Below, piece by piece: positions 28,901-35,463 of a DNA stretch of 64,000 bases. Location of the stretch: NCBI GenBank assembly GCA_020846135.1, contig JADLEK010000076.1, positions 1 through 64,000 of the forward strand. The letters are read 5' to 3'. Under the pieces are notes generated by a model. That model worked only from the letters and a program-made list of their open reading frames with translations, was not told where the DNA came from and did not search any database. Both the position numbers and the translations under genes were made by a program. The DNA comes from Gammaproteobacteria bacterium (lineage in GTDB: Bacteria > Pseudomonadota > Gammaproteobacteria > Competibacterales > Competibacteraceae). Each line of letters starts with the position of its first letter. Positions within the stretch are counted from its first letter, which is position 1.

Positions 28901-31900
28901 GTTCGCCGAACAGGTCGCGAAAACCCCGGATCGGCTGGCGCTGGCCTACCAGGAGGATCGCTATACCTATCAGCAACTCGACGCCAAAACCAATGCCCTG
29001 GCGCGAGTGCTGCGGGATCAGGGTGTTCAACCTGACGCTATCGTGCCGATCATGCTCCACCGGTCGGCGGAAATACTGATCGCCGCGCTGGCGATCATGA
29101 AAGCGGGCGGGGCCTATTTGCCGGTTGATCCAGACTACCCGCAGACCCGCATTGATTTCATGCTGGCCGACAGCGGCGCAACCCTGCTGCTGTCGGAAAC
29201 CGCGTTGCGCGAGAAGGCCGGCGCATTCACCGGCGCGTGGCTGGATCTGCGTGACCCGGCGCTGTATGCCGGTCCTGGAACGCCGCTCAAACCGCGCAGT
29301 CGCCCGGAGCATCTGGCCTATGTGATTTATACCTCCGGCTCTACCGGCCAGCCCAAGGGCGTCCTCATCGAACAGCGCAATCTGGTCAACATGTGCTTCG
29401 TCGAAAACCGGGAAAATGCGCTCACGGCTGAGGACGCCTTTGCGATCTACGCCAGTTTCGGTTTCGACTCCTCGGTGATTGGCCTGTTTTCACCGTTGCT
29501 GGGCGGCGCGGCGGTCCATATCGTTCCTGAAGAACTGCGGCTGGCGCCCGAAGCCCTCAGCGCCTGGTTTGAAGAACACCACGTCACCTTGACCATCCTG
29601 CCCACCCAGTTCGGTGAGCAGTTCATGCAACTGACCCGGAACCAGTCGTTGCGTATGTTGATCATGGGTGGCGAGAAGCTGAAGCTGGTCACGCCGCAGT
29701 CGTACCGGGTGATGAATGAATACGGTCCGACGGAATGTACGGTGGTGGCGACCCGTTTTCAGGTTGACCCGACCGATGTCGCCAACATCCCGATTGGCCG
29801 ACCGCTGGCGAACACGCAAGCGTATGTGGTTAATCCACAGGGTCAATTACAGCCGATCGGCGTCCCCGGCGAACTGTGGCTGGGCGGGGCGCAGGTGGCG
29901 CGGGGCTATTGGAATCGGCCTGAACTGACTGCCGAAAAGTTCATAGCTAATCCCTTTGACTCGCCTCGCCCGGAGGGAGATGGGTCGGGGGCGAGGGCGT
30001 CTTGCGTCTATCGCACCGGCGACATCGTGCGCTGGCTGCCGGATGGCAATCTGGAATTCATTGGCCGGCGCGATTTTCAGATCAAGATTCGCGGCTTCCG
30101 GGTGGAGTTGGGCGAAATCGATCAGGCCCTGATCCAGCATCCCGCTGTCCACGATGCCATCGTCATCGCCCGCGAAGACCCCAGCGGCGGGCATTATCTA
30201 TGCGGCTACTACGTCAGCGCCCCGCCAGTAGAGCCTGCGGAAATCAAGGCGTTCCTGGGCTGCGACCTGCCCGCTTACATGATCCCCGCCTTTCTGATGC
30301 CGCTACCCGCCTTGCCGGTCAATACTCATGGCAAAGTGGATCGCAAGGCGTTACCCGACCCGCATCAGGGCGTGGAACGACCCTATCTGGCCCCGCGCAA
30401 CGAGACCGAAGAACAGATCGCCGCGATTTGGCAGGACCTCCTGCATCCTGGACGCAGTCTGAGCCTGGATGATGATTTCTTCGCCTTGGGTGGCAACTCG
30501 CTCAAGGTCATGGCGCTGGCGGCGCGGCTGGAGAAAGCCTTCGGGGTCAAACTGGCTCTGGCGGATCTGTTCAATCGGCCGATTTTGCAGGATTTGGCGG
30601 CGGACATGACGCAGCGCGCCCGGCGGCAGCGCTATACGCCGATTGCGCCGTTGCCGGAGCGCGACTATTACCCGACTTCGGCGGTGCAGAAACGGATGTA
30701 TGTGCTGCAAAGCCTGCCAGGGGTTGGCTCGACCTACAACATTCCCCAGACCTTGCTGCTGGAAGGCCCGCTGGATAGCGCCCGCTTGGCGGAAACCCTG
30801 GATCGGCTGGTGGAGCGCCATGAAATCCTGCGCACCCGGTTCACCTTGATCAACGGCGACATCGTCCAGCAGGCGCAGCTGCAACTGCGCTACAAAAAGC
30901 TGTTCAAGGAAGTCCCGGAAGCCGATTTGGCGGAAGCGCTCAATGAATTTTGCCAGCCCTTTGATCTGAGCGAAGCGCCGCTGTTCCGCATGGGGCTGTT
31001 CAAACTCGCGCCGGAGCGCCATCTGCTGATCATCGACATGCACCACAGCATCAGCGATGGCGCTTCCTCGCTGATTCTGTTCGACGAGTTGTTCACCCTG
31101 TACGAAGGCGGCGCGTTGCCGCCGATGCCGATCCAGTACCGGGATTTTGCCGCCTGGCAAAATCAGTTGCTGGATTCCCCGGTCATGCAGACCCATGAAG
31201 CGTACTGGTTGACGACGCTGGCTGGTGAATTGCCGGTGCTGCAATTACCCACGGATCGCCCCCGCCCGGCCCACCAGCAGTTTTCCGGGGCCAGCATCGA
31301 GTTCGCGCTGGACGAGGCGCTGGTGGCGCAACTGACTGGGATCGCGCAGCGCACTGGCGGCACCCTGTTTATGATGATGCTGGCCGCCTATCAGGTTTTA
31401 TTGAGCAAATATGCCGGGCAGGAAGACCTTATCATCGGTACGGTCGCCTCCGGGCGAACCCATCCCGATACGGAAAACCTGATCGGCATGTTTGTCACTA
31501 CGTTGCCGATTCGGAGTTTCCCCCAGGCCGACAAACCGTTCGTCCAGTACCTGCATGAGGTCCGTCAGGCGGTGTTGGACGCGCTGGAGCATCAGGATTA
31601 TCCGTTTGACCGGATCGTTGAAAACCTGCATCTGCCCCGCGATCCCAGCCGCAACCCGCTGTTCACCGCCTCGTTTGGCCTGCTGGCGGCGGAATCGATT
31701 CAGCAAGCCGCCCAGCTCACCATCCGCCCCTATCCAATCGCCTCGACGGCTTCCCATTTTGATTTAAGCCTGGATATTGGGGTACAAACCGACCGTATCG
31801 ACGGTTATTTCAACTACGCAACCCACCTGTTTGACGCCGCCACCATTGAGCGCATGGCCGGCCATTTCGTTCGGCTGTTGCAGCAGATCGCGGCGGATCC

Positions 31901-34900
31901 GGAGCTGCGACTGGGCGAGATTGAGCTGATGTCCGCCGAGGAACGGCAGCGCCTTCTGGTTGATTTCAACGCTACCGGGTGGCCGGTTCCCACGGATCGC
32001 ACCTTCCCGGAATTGTTTGCCGAGCAGGCTGCAAAAACGCCGGATCGTCCGGCGTTGGTCTATCGGGACCAGCGTTATACCTATCAGCAACTCGACGCCA
32101 AAACCAATGCCTTGGCGCGGGTATTGCGGGATCGCGGGGTTCGGCCCGACGCCATTGTGCCGATTCTGCTGCAGCGTTCCGCCGAAATGCTGATCGCGGC
32201 GCTGGCGATTATGAAAGCGGGCGGCGCGTATTTGCCGGTCGATCCGGAGTACCCACAGGCTCGCATTGACTTCATGCTGGCCGACAGCGGCGCAACGCTG
32301 TTGCTGTCCGAAACTGCGTTGCGCGCGAAGGTCGGCGCGTTTACCGGCGCATGGCTGGATGTCCACGATCCGGCGCTGGATGCCGGACCCGAGACGCCGC
32401 TGGAGCCGCTGGCCGGTCCTGAACATCTGGCCTACGTCATCTACACCTCCGGCTCCACCGGTCAGCCCAAGGGTGTGCTGATCGAGCAACGCAACCTGGT
32501 CAACCTCTGCATCGGGGAAAACGCCGCCAACGCCACGACTGCCGAGGACGCGGTCGCTAATCACTACAGTTTCAGCTTCGATTCGGCGGTTAGTTGCCTG
32601 TTTCCGCCCCTGCTGGTCGGTGCTGCGGTCCATCTGATTCCCGACGAACTGCGCTTGGCTCCGGACGCCCTCAGCGCCTATTTTGAAGCGCAGGGCATCA
32701 CCATCACCGACTTCCCGACCCAGTTTGGCGAGCAGTTCATGCAACTGACCCGCAACCAGTCGCTGCGGCTGTTGCTGATGGGTGGCGAGCGGCTGAAAAC
32801 CGCCGCGCTCCAGCCTTACACGCTCATCAACGCCTACGGTCCGACGGAATGCACGGTCACCGCGACCCGATTCATCATTGACCGGGCGGATTACGCCAAC
32901 ATCCCGATTGGCCGGCCCGTCGCGAACACTCAGGCGTATGTGGTCAATGCGCGTGGTCAGTTGCAGCCGATTGGCGTTCCGGGGGAACTGTGGCTGGGTG
33001 GGGCGCAAGTAGCGCGGGGCTATTGGAATCGGCCCGAATTGACGGCGGAGAAATTCATCGACAATCCGTTTGCAGCCGCCAATACCCCCCACCCCACCCC
33101 TCCCCCCGCGGGGGTGAGGGCGTCCCGCGTCTACCGCACCGGCGACATCGTGCGCTGGAGGCCTGATGGCACACTGGAGTTCTCTGCCCGGCAGGATCAT
33201 CAAGTCAAGATTCGCGGCTTCCGAGTGGAACTGGGCGAGATCGAACAGGTGATCCTCAGTTTGCCCGCCGTCCGGGAAACCGTGGTCGTGGCGCTGGATG
33301 ACGACCACGGCAATCAATATCTGGCCGGGTATCTGGTCGCCGAACCGCCAACGCTGGAACTGGATCTGCCTGCGTTGCGCCAAACCCTGCAAAAAACCCT
33401 GCCGGACTATCTGATCCCGGCGCATTTCGTCCAGTTGGAACACTTGCCCCTGACCGTGAATGGCAAGGTTGATACCCGCGCCTTGCCCAAACCGAGCGCC
33501 ACCACCGAGGAGATCGTCCGGGGCTATATCGCCCCGCGTAATGAGCTGGAACAGACCCTGGCGACGGTTTGGGCTGCGGTGCTGGGGGTCAAAAACGTCG
33601 GGATTCACGACAACTTCTTTGCCCTCGGCGGCAACTCCCTGCAAGCGATTACCCTCATTGCCCGGCTGCAAAAGCACTTCGTAGTCACCATCAACGATCT
33701 CTACCAATGGCAGACCATCGCTGAACTGGCGCCGAAGATCAAACCCCGGCAGGACTATCTGAACCTGTTCCTGAATGAACTGAAGGAGAATCCCGAAGCC
33801 TGGGCCGATCCGCTGGCGGCGAATCCGGGGTTCCAGGCGCAGCTTGGAAAAGCGCAACAGCAGTACCGGCAAACCTGGGCGCGCTATGAACATCTGGATT
33901 TGACGGCCCGGCGTCGCTATCAAAACTTGTTACTGACCGGCGCGACCGGGTTCTTGGGCGCGTATCTGCTCCATGAACTGCTGCGGCAACCGGAGACCAG
34001 CGGGCTGGTCGTGATCGTTCGGGGCGCGGATCAGGCTGATGCGGCGGCGCGGTTGCGCAGCAAGTTCGCGTACTACTTCGGCGCCGCCGCCTGGGATGAT
34101 TTGCAGGTTCCCGACCGGATTACCGTGCTGTGCGGCGACCTGAGCCAGCCGCAATTTGGCCTCAGCGCCGACGAGTATCAGCACTGGACGCAACAGATTG
34201 ACGGGATTCTTAATTCCGCCGCCAATGTCCGCCACTACGGCCATTATCAGGAGTTCTATCAGGCCAACGTGCAGTCGGTCATCAACCTGATCGACTTCGC
34301 CCAGACCGGGGTTCCCAAGGACCTGCACCATATTTCCACGCTGTCGGTGGCGTCAGGCGCATTCCCCGACCGTGATTATGTGGTGTTCACCGAAGATAAC
34401 GCCGATGAAGGCCAGGTCAGCGGCAATCATTACCTCACCACCAAACTGGCGGCGGAAAAGCTGCTGATCGACCGTCGGGCGGATGGGCTGAACGCCAGCA
34501 TTTACCGGGTCGGCAACATCGTGTTCAGCGAAAAAACCGGGCGCTATCAGGAGAACATCGAGGACAACGCCTTCTTCAGTCAGATGCAATCCTTCGTCAA
34601 TCTCGGCGTCACCCCGGCGATGAAAGACGACATCGATTTCACCTATGTGGACAGTCTGGCCCAGGCGATTCTGCGGCTGATGTACGCTACAGCGTTGCGC
34701 AATGAAACCTGGCACCTGGCCAATCCCCGGCGGTTAAGACTGTCCGAGGTGTTGAACGACCCCGGTCTGGGTCTGGCGGTTAGCACCGTACCGTTTGCCG
34801 ATTTCGTCGATACTCTGCTCAACCACCTCGAACAATGGGGTTTTAGCCACCACATTGAAAATATCCTCACCCACATGGGCTGGCTGGGCGGCGAGCTGGA

Positions 34901-35456
34901 ACAACAAACCCTGGTTACCCCGCTGGCGGATCGCACCGAGTTCCTGCTGGAGCGGCTGGGCTTCAACTGGCCGGCGCTGACCCTGCCCAATCTGCTGCCG
35001 ATGCTCCACCAAGCGCTGGCCGAGCGGATCGCTTTCATGGCGCAAACCCCACTGTTTGCCCAGTTAACCCCCGAACAACAGGCCATCCTGGCCGGTCAGG
35101 CCACCATGACCGCCTTCCGCAATGAAAAACCGCTGGTCTGGGAAGGCGATCCGTCCGATGCGCTCTACCTGGTGATGAACGGCTATCTGGAAATTTCCAG
35201 CACCTCGACCAGCGGCTGGACCGGCACTCTCGGCGTCATGGGCGAGAAGGACTTCATTGGCGAGGAAAGTCTGTTCCCCGGCAAGCGCGCAATCCTGACT
35301 GCCGAAGCGCTGTTGGGCGATGTAGTGGCGCTGCAATTCCCGGGGGCGATACTCCGGGCGATGATTCAGCAGCATCCGCAACTGGCGCTGAATCTGATCG
35401 AGGCGCTGGAAACCCGGTTGCAGCGGCTGGCCAAGCTGGTGATCAGCATCAGTTGA
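22920..35456 (+). CDS. Three-module NRPS with terminal reductase and cNMP-binding-like domain
   Basis: The 4178-residue synthetase starts at the ATG at 22920 with a GAGGAG site; an open frame upstream overlaps DUF2721. Approximate domain starts in residues: C 1 (HHLIADG near 139), A 441, T 975 (GGDS), E 1040 (HHLVVDVVSW, EGHGRE), C 1510 (HHILTDG), A 1980, T 2505 (GGNS), C 2580 (HHSISDG), A 3016, T 3550 (GGNS), thioester reductase 3665 (TGATGFLG; Y-x3-K in YLTTK near 3838), cNMP-binding-like 4040-4178 (EGDPSDALYLVMNGYLEI, GEESLF). Hand-aligned pocket codes are DTTDIGEVVK, DSIIIGEVVK and DSSDLGAVTK; none points firmly to a substrate. The predicted product is a tripeptide with a D-residue at position 1, possibly N-acylated, released as an aldehyde or alcohol. 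No phosphopantetheinyl transferase or exporter lies nearby. Confidence 0.95.
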   Translation: MTRQYYPLTHPQKRIWFGEKLTPGYDFATIAGRITIQGPASATLLSQALNRILEKNAGLRLRFVELEGEGDAFTNTRQYVADYQPVKILILDFSHASLAEVDDWCLAESAKPFQLLDADLYQFAILKTADSTTLFLKFHHLIADGLSCWGPFLEQLISFYTSLINKVGFEDKPIVSYLNFIEEEAAYQESALFAEDRQFWLEKFADPLEEQPFYLDKGPASDLSVQSLTCHIPDELWQALKQFSRENKTPPFRLLLTGLYLYFARIGQHYDQVLDLAHHNRNQKADLQTIGMFVSTVPLRLTLDPETSFLDALRIVSQELETVLKGPQRFPYNLLVEALRTRHGTGLNSACSISQVRLPSLPGMDFRHYQNTSATEPLSLFIYPNGDFGFLFQRACFSAADIEALFNRLLTLLQDALTQPERPLWQLNLLPAVEQQQLLQDFNATALPVPTDRTFPELFAEQVARTPDRLALVYRDERYTYQQLDAKTNALARVLRDRGVQPDAIVPILLHRSAEMLIAALAIMKAGGAYLPVDADYPQPRIDFMLADSGATLLVSQIELREKAGAFTGLWLDIHDQALYAGGDLPLWTGSRPERLAYVIYTSGSTGQPKGVLIEQRNLVNVCFSENRDNALTAEDAFANFASFSFDTSVTCLFPPLLVGAAVHIAPEELRLAPELLSAWFEEQGITLCDFPTQFGEQFMQLTRNRSLRLLIVGGDQLKGVTPQSYTLVNEYGPTECTVVTTRFQVDPTDVANIPIGRPVANTQAYVVDAHGQLQPIGVPGELWLGGAQVARGYWNRPELTAEKFIADPFASPLPVGEGPGARSSRVYRTGDIVRWRADGNLEFIGRRDFQIKIRGFRVELGDIEAALRQHPEVADAAVISGQNAGGTAFIAAYAVLRDSQGATDQDDLRRFLAERLPDYMVPARLGLVPHLPMTTHGKLDRQALLATLPPETTVDRITPRNDREQILADIWQEVLRLEEVGVTENFFHLGGDSIMSIQILSRARSRGLGIKGAHFFAHPTIAGLAEVAETLAPASSDHPAEGLAQLLPIQRWFFALASPEPHYFNQSFCLKPRQPLTAAFLEQALECVGRHHDALRLRFQPLADGAWEQRYAALDTPIFRFTEVDLRPVAESERTARQARLLDQLQHGFDLQHGPLAAAILAHGWTAGEQRLLIAAHHLVVDVVSWRILLEDLESAYSALERGQAPALPPRTAAYAEWGAALQRYAQSPALAEIQPYWTRISENPPPLKRDRDAPLPVLRDTATLTLHLPMGQTAPLLEKPFGLYRARANDVLLTALTLAIFRWSGAREWRLDLEGHGREEEIGQLDVSRTVGWFTSLFPVRLRLPEHFTADPAPTDLVRALLTIKETLRGIPGNGISYGVLRYLGAGIVHSPDPEVSFNYLGSLAGDPRAFLAFSDEASGEPVAPDTPLAHLLEIDGWESGGELTFLLRYSLKHFDPATIQALAAAFQSSLEHLSALFAPAVTRAFSPADFPHTGLSQSQLDQLAATGDIEDIYRLTPLQEGILFHTCLHPEAGEYLTQTHWRFLDPVDLPALRQAWTATMRHHPVFRTAFAWEDLPAPVQIVYATVDFEWVELDWREIPEDQFPAQFQTLLDDDRRRGFDLRRPGLTRVILIRRPEGDRLVWTDHHILTDGWCLPLLLGELNERTVALREHRAPRLESAPPFARMIDWLFQQDRSEAEQFWRQQVGDLEAPSRLGIEKAGVNLADRTLAAQMQEREQRLSVALTARCTEFARQMGCTINTLLQTAWAMSLAVSSGQDDLTFGMVSSGRPGELPGVEKIIGLFISSAPMRIRLDDPRPVREAIQAIAQTGREVNRLSFIGLEQIRALSRVRPPEPLFHSIFAFENYPVTEYCDRSDGLRLGDIASLERADMPLALVIFPGEGITVRAAFNDRLIEAVGIEQLLELYPQAIEGLLNHPERSLSALVDELAQAAYPDRRRGPLALLSAEEQQRILVDFNANSLPVPTERTFPDLFAEQVAKTPDRLALAYQEDRYTYQQLDAKTNALARVLRDQGVQPDAIVPIMLHRSAEILIAALAIMKAGGAYLPVDPDYPQTRIDFMLADSGATLLLSETALREKAGAFTGAWLDLRDPALYAGPGTPLKPRSRPEHLAYVIYTSGSTGQPKGVLIEQRNLVNMCFVENRENALTAEDAFAIYASFGFDSSVIGLFSPLLGGAAVHIVPEELRLAPEALSAWFEEHHVTLTILPTQFGEQFMQLTRNQSLRMLIMGGEKLKLVTPQSYRVMNEYGPTECTVVATRFQVDPTDVANIPIGRPLANTQAYVVNPQGQLQPIGVPGELWLGGAQVARGYWNRPELTAEKFIANPFDSPRPEGDGSGARASCVYRTGDIVRWLPDGNLEFIGRRDFQIKIRGFRVELGEIDQALIQHPAVHDAIVIAREDPSGGHYLCGYYVSAPPVEPAEIKAFLGCDLPAYMIPAFLMPLPALPVNTHGKVDRKALPDPHQGVERPYLAPRNETEEQIAAIWQDLLHPGRSLSLDDDFFALGGNSLKVMALAARLEKAFGVKLALADLFNRPILQDLAADMTQRARRQRYTPIAPLPERDYYPTSAVQKRMYVLQSLPGVGSTYNIPQTLLLEGPLDSARLAETLDRLVERHEILRTRFTLINGDIVQQAQLQLRYKKLFKEVPEADLAEALNEFCQPFDLSEAPLFRMGLFKLAPERHLLIIDMHHSISDGASSLILFDELFTLYEGGALPPMPIQYRDFAAWQNQLLDSPVMQTHEAYWLTTLAGELPVLQLPTDRPRPAHQQFSGASIEFALDEALVAQLTGIAQRTGGTLFMMMLAAYQVLLSKYAGQEDLIIGTVASGRTHPDTENLIGMFVTTLPIRSFPQADKPFVQYLHEVRQAVLDALEHQDYPFDRIVENLHLPRDPSRNPLFTASFGLLAAESIQQAAQLTIRPYPIASTASHFDLSLDIGVQTDRIDGYFNYATHLFDAATIERMAGHFVRLLQQIAADPELRLGEIELMSAEERQRLLVDFNATGWPVPTDRTFPELFAEQAAKTPDRPALVYRDQRYTYQQLDAKTNALARVLRDRGVRPDAIVPILLQRSAEMLIAALAIMKAGGAYLPVDPEYPQARIDFMLADSGATLLLSETALRAKVGAFTGAWLDVHDPALDAGPETPLEPLAGPEHLAYVIYTSGSTGQPKGVLIEQRNLVNLCIGENAANATTAEDAVANHYSFSFDSAVSCLFPPLLVGAAVHLIPDELRLAPDALSAYFEAQGITITDFPTQFGEQFMQLTRNQSLRLLLMGGERLKTAALQPYTLINAYGPTECTVTATRFIIDRADYANIPIGRPVANTQAYVVNARGQLQPIGVPGELWLGGAQVARGYWNRPELTAEKFIDNPFAAANTPHPTPPPAGVRASRVYRTGDIVRWRPDGTLEFSARQDHQVKIRGFRVELGEIEQVILSLPAVRETVVVALDDDHGNQYLAGYLVAEPPTLELDLPALRQTLQKTLPDYLIPAHFVQLEHLPLTVNGKVDTRALPKPSATTEEIVRGYIAPRNELEQTLATVWAAVLGVKNVGIHDNFFALGGNSLQAITLIARLQKHFVVTINDLYQWQTIAELAPKIKPRQDYLNLFLNELKENPEAWADPLAANPGFQAQLGKAQQQYRQTWARYEHLDLTARRRYQNLLLTGATGFLGAYLLHELLRQPETSGLVVIVRGADQADAAARLRSKFAYYFGAAAWDDLQVPDRITVLCGDLSQPQFGLSADEYQHWTQQIDGILNSAANVRHYGHYQEFYQANVQSVINLIDFAQTGVPKDLHHISTLSVASGAFPDRDYVVFTEDNADEGQVSGNHYLTTKLAAEKLLIDRRADGLNASIYRVGNIVFSEKTGRYQENIEDNAFFSQMQSFVNLGVTPAMKDDIDFTYVDSLAQAILRLMYATALRNETWHLANPRRLRLSEVLNDPGLGLAVSTVPFADFVDTLLNHLEQWGFSHHIENILTHMGWLGGELEQQTLVTPLADRTEFLLERLGFNWPALTLPNLLPMLHQALAERIAFMAQTPLFAQLTPEQQAILAGQATMTAFRNEKPLVWEGDPSDALYLVMNGYLEISSTSTSGWTGTLGVMGEKDFIGEESLFPGKRAILTAEALLGDVVALQFPGAILRAMIQQHPQLALNLIEALETRLQRLAKLVISIS
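25351..25393 (+). repeat. In-frame palindromic repeat in adenylation domain 1
   Basis: A near-perfect hairpin (CCCCTCTCCC / GGGAGAGGGG) followed by CCGGGGGCGAGG lies inside the NRPS frame. It encodes the loop SPLPVGEGPGARSS just before the VYRTGDIVRW motif. The DNA looks like a dispersed repeat of the CCCTCTCCC...GGGAGAGGG type and not like ordinary A-domain sequence. It lengthens the loop without breaking the frame. Confidence 0.75.
29961..30001 (+). repeat. In-frame repeat at the same loop of adenylation domain 2
   Basis: This is a diverged version of the element in A domain 1: CGCCCGGAGGGAGATGGG, then TCGGGGGCGAGGGCG. It encodes SPRPEGDGSGARAS at the equivalent loop before VYRTGDIVRW. The 3' half keeps the GGGGGCGAGG core, while the hairpin arm is degenerate. 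Confidence 0.65.
33084..33121 (+). repeat. In-frame repeat at the same loop of adenylation domain 3
   Basis: A C-rich run followed by TCCCCCCGCGGGGGTGAGGG encodes TPHPTPPPAGVRAS at the same loop before VYRTGDIVRW. The sequence is clearly different from those in A domains 1 and 2 but has the same hairpin-plus-GAGGGCG design. Confidence 0.65.
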
Positions 35457-35463
35457 CCGGAAC

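Noticed and set aside
31764-33923. 719-codon minus-strand open frame inside the NRPS
   Set aside because: It mirrors the GC-rich NRPS coding strand, has no recognisable domain, and similar antisense frames occur at other A domains (for example 23778-25730).
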